A stretch of 64,000 bases of DNA from Metridium senile (lineage: Eukaryota; Cnidaria; Anthozoa; Actiniaria; Metridiidae): the NCBI GenBank assembly GCA_949775045.1, contig OX459099.1:19514741-19578740 (forward strand). Direction: 5' to 3'. Shown here piece by piece: positions 56,755 through 64,000 of the stretch. Below the pieces are notes generated by a model. The model saw only the letters and a program-made list of their open reading frames with translations, did no database searches and was not told the origin of the DNA. A program made the position numbers and the translations under genes. Position 1 is the stretch's first letter; each line of letters starts with the position of its first letter.

Positions 56755-57245
56755 AAGGATGGATGAATAAATAGATAACAAACAAACAAACGAACGAACA
56801 AGTTAAACAATCAAACAAGCGAACGAACGAACGGACGGACGGACGGACGAATAAATGAATGAACGAAAAAATGCATGAATGACTGAAAGAACTAATGAAC
56901 GAACTTGAATGTATGGTTGGTTAGTTGAATGAAACAATCAATCTATGAATCAATCCGGAATTCAATAAAAAAAATCAAACAATCAATGAATAAATAAGTA
57001 AGTAAATGAGTGGGTGAATGAATGATGAATGAATGAATGAATGAATGAATGAATGAATGAATGAATGAATGAATGAATGAATGAATGAATGGATGGATGG
57101 ATGGATGGATGAATGAATGAATGAATGAATGAATGAATGAATGAATGAATGAATGAATGAATGAATGAATGCATGCATGTATGCATGTATGTATGCATGT
57201 ATGTATGAATGAATGGATGGATGAATAAGTAGAGGGGTGAATGAG
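56755..57245. repeat. (GAAT)n and GGAT/GCAT microsatellite
   Basis: GAAC/GGAC words at 56790-56890 lead into a nearly pure GAAT run at 57017-57170, interrupted by GGAT x 5, followed by GCAT/GTAT. His/Ser/Phe/Ile-rich frames are artefacts. Confidence 0.95.
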
Positions 57246-57335
57246 CGAATTTAATGAACGAATGAATAAACAAATCAACAAAAGATCTAGTAAATTATTT
57301 TGATTATCGCCATTTATCAACTGATATCTACCCAG

Positions 57336-57499
57336 AAAGCTGCTATTGTGGTTTGATCGAAAAAGATCGAAATTATAATCACAACCTACGTACTAACAAA
57401 CTCAACTCGATTACATATAAAGTAACAACTGATCACATTGATAACTGGCAAAGGAATAACCTTGCCAGCCGTAGAAGAATAAGAAAGGAACACATGTAA
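57336..57499 (+). CDS. Candidate alternative terminal exon (low confidence)
   Basis: After CTGATATCTACCCAG at 57335 an open frame compatible with phase 1 runs for 53 codons to TAA: SCYCGLIEKDRNY..., then TYKVTTDHIDNWQRNNL, ending KEHM. If spliced from the exon 2 donor it would give a short secreted FN2-like protein with this tail. The polypyrimidine tract is weak, I recognise no domain, and an internal GTAAAA would leave the wrong phase for exon 3. It may be chance. Confidence 0.2.
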
Positions 57500-57639
57500 A
57501 ATAAATCAAGAATAGAACAAGTAATCAATCGAACACTTGATCAATCGAAGAACAAACTGAAACCAATTAGAAACCAATTAGGAAACCAATACGTTTATAA
57601 ATGTATATTTGATTATTATCTTATCATTCGCGTTATCGC

Positions 57640-58185
57640 TCTCTTTACGTTATTGCTTTAAAGTCGTCTGCGATAAAAATGCACGTGCGTTTTAATAAAG
57701 AAAATTGTGCACTATGTTGGCTTCTACACGTTTATGATTTCCCGCCCTTTTTTATTTGTATTACTTCAATATATACTTTTAAATGACTGCAAGTTATATA
57801 GATTTTTTAAAGTCGTCTGCGATAAAAAGGTGCGTGCGTTTTAATAAAGAAAATTATGGACTTTGTTGGCTTCTACAGGTGGTTGACCCGCCCTTTTTTT
57901 ATTTGTATTGCTTCAATATATAATTTTACATGACTGCAATTTATATAGATCCTTTAAAGTCGTCTGCGAAAAAAATGCACGTGCGTTTTAATAAAGAAAA
58001 TTGTACACTTTGTTGGCTTCTACACGTGGTTGACCCGCCCTTTTTTATTTGTATTGCTTCAATATATACTTTTAAATGACTGCAAGTTATATAGATCCTT
58101 TAAAGTCGTCTGCGATAAAAAGGTGCGTGCGTTTTAATAAAGAAAACTGTGCACTTTGTTGGCTTTTACACGTGGTTGATTTCCC
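57640..58185. repeat. Tandem repeat, about 145-bp unit x 4
   Basis: AAAGTCGTCTGCGATAAAAA, GCACGTGCGTTTTAATAAAG, TTTGTTGGCTTCTACACGTG, CCCGCCCTTTTTTATTTGTA and CTTCAATATATACTTTTA recur four times with a few differences. Non-coding. Confidence 0.9.
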
Positions 58186-58633
58186 GCCCTTTTTTGTCGG
58201 TAATGTTATCACATTATGGTTTCACCACGCAGATTACTATTCTTTTTACTTTGTATTAAAGCTCGCCTACAATTTTTCTTTTGTAAATCAGAATGTCGGT
58301 GGTTATCTTGAAAAAGTCTGTGGTTTGAAATGCTCAGCTGGAACTATTTATAGATAAGATTGACAAAGACTTTATTATTTGGAAATACAGGTTGATCAGT
58401 ACAGTCATTTTTAGATATATATACAATATTACAGTTTGGGATTTTTCGTTGTGAGAGTCTGGAGAGCATGCGATATATTCGTTTGTATTTAGTCAGACTG
58501 TAGTGAGGCAAGGAATGCCAACATCGCATTTGTCTTAACTGTTTGATCAATTTACCTACCAGGGAGCATAAAGCGGACAGTACCTTCAAAGTTTTGTTTG
58601 AGTACTAGACACAATATGACTAAAATGACGCTA

Positions 58634-58849
58634 GAGCGAAAACACTTTATCCATGAAATAAAATAAAATTTCTACTGTGTAATATAGTTCTTATTTAGCG
58701 ACCATTAGTTACTATAAAAGACAAGTAAAGTTGTAATGAGTTATTGTTTCCTTTTGTATTTGATGTTTCTGGTTGAGTGATAGTGACTAAATAGAAACTA
58801 TTAGTTAATAACTATTTTGTTTGTATTTCATGGTTTAGTGTTTTCGCTC
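58634..58849. mobile_element. TIR element (GAGCGAAAACACT family), TA TSD, complete 216-bp copy
   Basis: Begins GAGCGAAAACACTTTATCCA and ends ATGGTTTAGTGTTTTCGCTC, flanked by TA (58632-58633, 58850-58851). It has no nested insertion, so it is the reference for the copies at 13235-13525, 13526-13722 and 15633-15990. Confidence 0.88.
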
Positions 58850-59479
58850 TAGTCAGTCATGTTATTTGGCGAAAAGATATTCTCGTACCCAGACCCCTAA
58901 CGAGAAAGCTGATAACGATCTGTGTACAGAATGTCTAAAAGACATATTACCACTTTGTGTGTGCAACCAAACACGTGGGTACGGGTTTGTTTTTTTTTTT
59001 CAATACACCTTGAACATGCTAGACGATCTCAAGTCATTTACTGTTTTATCTTATCAAACGCCGACGCGTCGATTCACCTTCCTCGACCACTTTAAGCAGT
59101 AATAGATCAATAAAGTTATTGTTGATAACCGTAAAATGAGCCTATTTAAAAGCCATCTTGTAAAAGTGAATAAAAGGACTCACCTAGGATCACTGATTGC
59201 ACACTTTGAGTCGTTTTAAAAGCTAACTTGCTAAAATTGAAAAAAAGGAGAAAAATCGATTGTTTCCTCATCTGCATTTCTCGGTTTTGATCTGCAATTG
59301 TTCAATATAGTTTAACCCTAAAATTAAAATAATCACTGTTCGTAAACTTCTAGTCTTTTTAAAAGGTAATTTGTAAAAATGCAAAAAGAATCGAACTGAT
59401 GGCTCATTAATTGACATATACGCCACCGTTAAATCGTCTAGACCACCAACGTTGTACTCTCCGGCAATCTGGACATAGA

Positions 59480-60455
59480 ACATTCTGAAAACTTGAGGAA
59501 TCGAGCTGATGGCCCATTGATTACATCGTCTAGAATCCCCGAAGGTCGCGCGCACCGACTATCTGGATGTACGGAACGAAAATACACATCAAAAGCCCCT
59601 AAGGGAAGACAGGGGATCACATTAATTAATATAGACCACTTTTAATCGTCTAAAAACTCCGAAGGTCGCGCACACCGATTATCTGGATTTGAACGAAAAT
59701 ACACATCAAAATATACACTCTAGCCCCTAAGGGAAGACAGGGGATCACATTAATTAATATATGCCACTTTTAATCGTCTAAAAACCCCGAAGGTCGCGCA
59801 CACCGATTATCTGGATTTGAACGAAAATACACATCAAAATATACACTCTAGCCCCTAAGGGAAGACAGGGGATCACATTAATTAATATATGCCACTTTTA
59901 ATCGTCTAAAAACCCCGAAGGTCGCGCACACCGATTATCTGGATTTGAACGAAAATACACATCAAAATATACACTCTAGCCCCTAAGGGAAGACAGGGGA
60001 TCACATTAATTAATATATGCCACTTTTAATCGTCTAAAAACCCCGAAGGTCGCGCACACCGATTATCTGGATTTGAACGAAAATACACATCAAAATATAC
60101 ACTCTAGCCCCTAAGGGAAGACAGGGGATCACATTAATTAATATATGCCACTTTTAATCGTCTAAAAACCCCGAAGGTCGCGCACACCGATTATCTGGAT
60201 TTGAACGAAAATACACATCAAAATATACACTCTAGCCCCTAAGGGAAGACAGGGGATCACATTAATTAATATATGCCACTTTTAATCGTCTAAAAACTCC
60301 GAAGGTCGCGCACACCGATTATCTGGATGTTTTGAACGAAAATACACATCATAATAAACACTCTAGCTCCTAAGGGAAGACGGCGAATCACAATAATAGA
60401 TATAGGCCACTGTTAATCGTCTAAAAACCCCGAAGGTCGCACGTACCGATTATTT
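59480..60455. repeat. 128-bp satellite-like array, about 7 units
   Basis: GATCACATTAATTAATATAT starts units at 59743, 59871, 59999, 60127 and 60255, an exact 128-bp period. A shorter unit at 59615 and decayed ones lie at both ends. Each unit has GTCTAAAAACCCCGAAGGTC, GCGCACACCGATTATCTGGA and CTCTAGCCCCTAAGGGAAGA. The central units appear identical, so the array has been homogenised recently. It lies in intron 2 of the FN2/CUB gene. Confidence 0.95.
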
Positions 60456-60507
60456 GGACATATTGACAATGATCGCGATAGCAGGGTAAATAGGATATAT
60501 TTCAGAC

Positions 60508-60735
60508 CGGGGGGGGGGGGGGGTACTCCCTTTGTCAAACTGGTAGGGGTGATCGGCGTACCTTTTAAAGTAAAGATATTTCCTGTGCGTACCTCTTAGG
60601 GTCCCGTTTAAGGTTCTTGCTCAAAAATCAGTTACGTAACATGATTTCGTACCTGTAAGAGTCATTTTTACTCTGGTTTTTTTTGGGGGGGGGGGGGGGG
60701 GTAGAAATCGACAAGGCTTTATCAGTTATTTTTAT
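60508..60735 (-). repeat. GTACCTTTTA repeat, partial
   Basis: A long G run, then TACTCCCTTTGTC, TGGTAGGGGTGATCGGCGTA, TTACGTAACATGATTTCGTA and GACAAGGCTTTATCAGTTAT, colinear with 53770-54010 and with a second G run inside. It breaks off at TTTTTAT, where TAGCCTCCTCCGCAAGCG begins. Confidence 0.7.
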
Positions 60736-60957
60736 GCCTAGCCTCCTCCGCAAGCGTCTCCTCTCCGTTTTCTTTTTTTTTTCCTTTCATTTTTTTTATT
60801 GGGCTCCCTGTCTCAAGTGACCGGGAGAGACTGAGGGCCCACCATCATCATTGCTTGAGCCAAAACGTGTCAGTGGAATTATGAATGGAGTTTGTAAACA
60901 ATAACAAAAATTGTCACTACTCTTTTATTCTAAAAGTTCTTTCATTTTTGTTGTTAG

Positions 60958-61308
60958 AAAACAGTTGCGGTGGAGTTCGTACTGCATCAGCTGGTGTAAT
61001 CTCCTCTTCAAACTTCCCACGTCGCATCAAGAACAACTCTGAATGTACATGGAACATAAAAGTCCCACAATCCAACCGCATTTCACTGAACTTCACTCAC
61101 TTCAATCTCAGTCATGACGGGTCATGCATTAGTGCTTACCTGAATATTTACGATGGAGAGAACACCACCTATCCCCTGTTGAATAAGCTTTGTGGTAGTG
61201 CCAAGCCTCCCCCTGTCGTTTCCACTAGCAATACCATGACGTTGTTCTTTCGATCTATGACGTCAGAGCAAGGACAAGGAAAAGGGTTTAGAGCGTATTA
61301 TGACACAG
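60958..61308 (+). CDS. Exon 3: CUB domain
   Basis: 351 nt (117 codons), phase 1 at both ends: acceptor CATTTTTGTTGTTAG at 60957, donor ACAG|GTAATA at 61309. It encodes ENSCGGVRTASAGVISSSNF, then ECTWNIKVP, LNFTHFNLSHDGSC, YLNIYDGENT, KLCGSAKPP, TLFFRSMTSE and GKGFRAYY. The four Cys (SCGG, SEC, GSC, KLC), the 'SxNFP' and 'C.W.I..P' motifs and the full length fit one complete CUB domain, an extracellular beta-sandwich that mediates protein-protein contact. The acidic residues that bind calcium in cbCUB domains look replaced (FNLSHDG for FDxE, CISAYL for CxYDYL, FRSM for F.SD), so it is probably not a calcium-binding CUB. The symmetrical phase 1-1 exon is typical of shuffled modules. Confidence 0.88.
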
Positions 61309-62925
61309 GTAATAAATAGAGTACTTGCACCACACAGCAAGGCCAATAATGGTGCTGAGTATTTTTAAATAGAAAACGGAGAATTTAAAATATATGATAA
61401 TATAGGTTTTTCTTTAATGAAATTTTCTTCGAGAATAAACGATTTAGAGTGCGCTCACAAAGAATTTCATAAGAATTTACGGGCGCACGGACATACACGG
61501 GCGCGCTAAAAACCTCGTCATCTTTGGTGGACATTGCAATTTTTTACTACAACAAAAATCTAAAATTTCTTTGTCAGTGCGAGAAATAATTGCAGCTTGG
61601 ATCGGCAGCCTAAGAATTAGATTTTTGAGAGAAAATACGTCGTAAAAAATGAGTGATACTTATGATACTGACGTTCGGACGGTCAATAGAAAATCCGCAG
61701 TAATCGGCATTCCTAAACGAAAAAAAAGTACAAAAAAGTTTGAAATTTTGTCAAATAGTTATAATTTCTAGCTCTCAGAACTAGTCAGATTTATATATGA
61801 ATTAATTTAAACTAATAGGTTTTAACTTGCAATGCAATTTGGTGCATCCTCGGGAACCCAGGGGTATTCTTCTGTCGCTCGTTTCTCGCTTCCACAACAT
61901 ATATGTTGTGGAAGCGAGAAACGAGCGACAGAAGAATACCCCTGGGTTCCCGAGGATGAATTTGGTGCAATGTTGACTTTATATACACATGGGTAGATTC
62001 GGACACAAAAGTTTTAGAAGAAATTCATCAAAAAATCGTCGAAATATTAAGCAGAAAATAGCTATTTTGTTATCATCAAATACAAGCAATTAAATAGTAT
62101 TGCAATTTTTCGTCTTTAAAAGATAGTTTAATATATGAGTAAACGTTTTCGCAAGAGTTCAGTTAAACACTTCTCAGCATTTCCTGAATTTCAACTTCAC
62201 TTCAACAAATTAACAGTTCTCTGCAACTGTCGATACGAGTTGCTTTAACAATACGACGCTGAATTTAAGTTAAAACAAAACAAAAAATACTGTTCAATAG
62301 ATTAGTTACCTATAATATACATTAGCTAAAACTGCAGTTTGAAGCGTTTTCAAATCTTAAAAGTTCGAAGTTTGAAAAAAAACAAACAGCCACATTTTGT
62401 CATGTCGGTCGACCTTGAATTTGTAAAGTTATTTCTCGGCTTAGCGAGAAAAACAACACGAAAAACTCCGAATTTAAAAATTTAAGGAACTTAATTCCCT
62501 AAATTAAGGAAATTAATATTGTCACTTACTTACCTATTTGCATAGTTAGTTTTGAAGAAAAAGCGAGAAAATGTTCCAGCAACACTTCACAATAAAAGTA
62601 GATAATTACTAACTTTCACAATTTTCTAGTCTTCGTGCAGCCTCGTTTTCAGATTTACTGCGGCAAAAGTGAAATCAATTTAAAAAACTGCGGCAAAATG
62701 CAAATTAGCTGGGAAATTTCTGCGTCAACACAGGGAGCCCACAGGAGCTCATGTTTGATAATTTAGAAAATAAATATTTATATTTGTGTTCAATAAATCG
62801 CGCAAAAACCTCAATTTTTTCATCCTTTATCCAAATATTTGTAGCAATTAAGATGTTCTTTATATTCTAAATTGTAGAAACAATTTACGAAAAGTTGCCT
62901 TTTTAGAAATGTCTTCGTTATTTAC
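61309..62925 (+). other. Intron 3, left part: no gene seen apart from a palindromic element
   Basis: AT-rich sequence without recognisable exons or repeats, except the element at 61845-61958. Confidence 0.6.
61845..61958. mobile_element. Perfect 114-bp palindrome FB5 (CATCCTCGGG), 9-bp TSD
   Basis: Starts CATCCTCGGGAACCCAGGGG and ends CCCCTGGGTTCCCGAGGATG. The two 57-bp halves are exact reverse complements with no spacer. A perfect 9-bp TSD AATTTGGTG lies at 61836-61844 and 61959-61967. Size and TSD match the TAGCCTG elements, but the termini differ. Absence of any mismatch implies recent insertion or repair that copies one arm from the other. Confidence 0.92.
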
Positions 62926-62929
62926 AGAT

Positions 62930-63380
62930 TTCAATGATTTTATCCAATTATCCCCTGATGACCCCACAGGGAAGTTCAATGATGGTATTTAAACAAAACA
63001 ATTATCCCTTGACCACCCTGAAGGGAAATTCATGCTCTAATCATCCTCTGCTAATTTTGTGTGGTGTAGTGGGTAACCGGATGTTTCGCCCCTGGATGTT
63101 TCGCCTCCAGATGTTTCGCCTCCAGATATTTCGACCCCAGATGTTTTAAGTGACAATAATCCCTTGACCACCCTACAATGGAGTTTGACATTGACTAACC
63201 CTACAGGGGAGTGCAAAGTTGGTACCTGGGGTGATGATATTAATTGACAATTTTCTAATTCACCTCCCAAAATAGGTTTGACCACAATTATGAGTGACAA
63301 TTTATCCCATGATCACCCTACAGGGGAGCAAGTTCAATAATGTTATTTTACTGACAATTTATCCCTTGTTCATCCTACAG
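62930..63380 (+). repeat. Array of decoy 3' splice sites, about 5-6 diverged copies of the exon 4 start
   Basis: TTATCCC(T/A)TGA(C/T)CACCCTACAG|GGGAG words occur at about 62951, 63003, 63161, 63193, 63303 and finally 63358, the real site. The copy at about 63193 continues GTGCAAAGTTGGTACCTGGG like the true exon (GECKVGTWG) and then diverges to a stop. Between copies, a 15-16 bp unit (ATGTTTCGCCTCCAG) is repeated about five times at 63079-63145. Several copies keep the CCCTACAG|G acceptor. Confidence 0.75.
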
Positions 63381-63575
63381 GGGAGTGTGAAGTTGGTACC
63401 TGGGGTGGTAATGGTGATGGAGCTTGTTGTGTGTTCCCGTTCATTTACAAGGGAGAGGTCTATAACACGTGTATTACAAAAGATGCTGAGAAAACACCAA
63501 ATATGGACCCATGGTGCGCTGTGACGTCGAACTATGACCGGGACAGGAAACGAGGGCTGTGCATACAAGAACATG
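63381..63575 (+). CDS. Exon 4: fibronectin type II domain
   Basis: 195 nt, phase 1 at both ends: acceptor TTCATCCTACAG at 63380, donor CATG|GTAGGT at 63576. It encodes ECEVGTWGGNGDGACC, VFPFIYKGEVYNTC, PWCAVTSNYDRDRKRGLC. This is a canonical FN2 core: C-x-FPF-x-Y-x-x-x-x-Y-x-x-C, PWC, NYD and the last C at the expected spacing, with an additional early Cys shared with exon 2. The frame continues into a donor, so further exons lie beyond the right edge. With exons 1-3 it gives a protein ordered signal peptide, FN2-like, CUB, FN2. I do not know a named orthologue with this order. Confidence 0.87.
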
Positions 63576-63596
63576 GTAGGTGGAAAACTATCGTTA

Positions 63597-64000
63597 TCGT
63601 CATATTCATGGTCATCATTACCATCATCATCATCATCATCGTCGCCGTTGTGGTCATTATAATCACAATCATCATTATCATCACTATCATCACTATCATC
63701 ACTATCATCACTATCATCACTATTATCACTATCATCACTATCATCACTATCACCACCACCATCATCATCATCATCATCATCATTATTGTTATTATCAAAT
63801 ATTAATCATCATCATCATCAACACCATCACAATCATTGTTATTACCAACATCATTGCTATTGTTCTCATCATCATCATCATCATCATCATCATTATTGTT
63901 ATTATCATATAATCATCATCATCATCAACACTATCATAATCATCATCACTATCATCATCTTCATCATCGTAATCATTGTTAACGTCGTGTATAATCATTG
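63597..64000. repeat. ATC/CAT microsatellite to the right edge
   Basis: Mostly ATC, ATT and CAC trinucleotides, including CACTATCATCACTATCATCA runs. It begins about 20 bp after the exon 4 donor, so intron 4 opens directly into the repeat. His- and Ile-rich frames here are not genes. Confidence 0.93.

Larger units (their letters stand above)
56589..60957 (+). other. Intron 2 (about 4.4 kb), repeat-rich
   Basis: From GTAAGG to TTGTTGTTAG. It contains a GAAT microsatellite, a candidate alternative exon, a tandem array of about 145 bp, a MITE, a 128-bp satellite and a GTACC repeat, each listed separately. The ORF at 58866-59102 has no domain I recognise. Confidence 0.7.

Noticed and set aside
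58866..59102. 78-codon ORF beginning MAKRYSRTQTPNEK
   Set aside because: No domain, interrupted by a poly-T stretch, in an intron. Probably chance.
60737..60760. TAGCCTCCTCCGCAAGCG as a further TAGCCTG-type fold-back element
   Set aside because: No inverted partner and no 9-bp duplication can be found, so at most it is a truncated end. The same holds for TAGCCTGCAGAAC at 2627 and 2971.

Overview
The window looks like AT-rich, non-coding-dominated DNA from a metazoan nucleus. It has spliced exons for secreted-type domains (CUB and fibronectin type II), a BEL/Pao LTR retrotransposon (a group found only in animals), CR1/L2-like LINE remains, many short inverted-repeat DNA elements, and long ATC, AAT, AT and TTTCC microsatellites. 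The domain content and the kinds of fold-back repeats suggest a marine invertebrate, and I favour an anthozoan cnidarian. That assignment is inference, because nothing here is a species marker.

Region by region: 1-30.7 kb contains no gene I can support. It is a mosaic of minisatellites (66, 41, 165, 41, 102 and 155 bp units), microsatellites, fold-back and TIR elements (several nested), and two broken LINE ends. At 30.7 kb a short exon encodes a signal peptide and ends in a strong donor in phase 1. In-phase exons for an FN2-like domain (56.4 kb), a CUB domain (61.0 kb) and a canonical FN2 domain (63.4 kb) follow on the + strand, and the gene continues past the right edge. I read these four exons as one secreted modular protein. 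The join of exon 1 to exon 2 across a 25.6 kb intron is inferred from phase, strand and the absence of other exons.

That large intron holds a 6.55 kb BEL/Pao element on the minus strand (37420-43974). Its 1,809-codon ORF is intact, its LTRs are 529 bp and differ at one base, the TSD is CTTGTA, and the primer-binding site complements the 3' end of tRNA-Tyr. A later tandem duplication of 6,032 bp (41421-47452 copied to 47453-53485) copied the 5' part of the element, one LTR and the downstream flank. The copies differ in length by one base in a poly-C run. The junction fuses the gag-protease frame to a 111-bp minisatellite that happens to be open, giving a chimeric 780-codon ORF.

Three observations stand out. 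(1) Five fold-back elements, four ending TAGCCTG...CAGGCTA and one a perfect 114-bp palindrome ending CATCCTCG...CGAGGATG, are flanked by 9-bp target-site duplications (four exact, one 8/9). (2) Both FN2 exons have their 3' splice site plus about the first 12 codons tandemly duplicated into the intron just upstream. (3) A 369-bp element with 23-bp perfect terminal repeats carries what looks like a captured first exon with start codon and donor.
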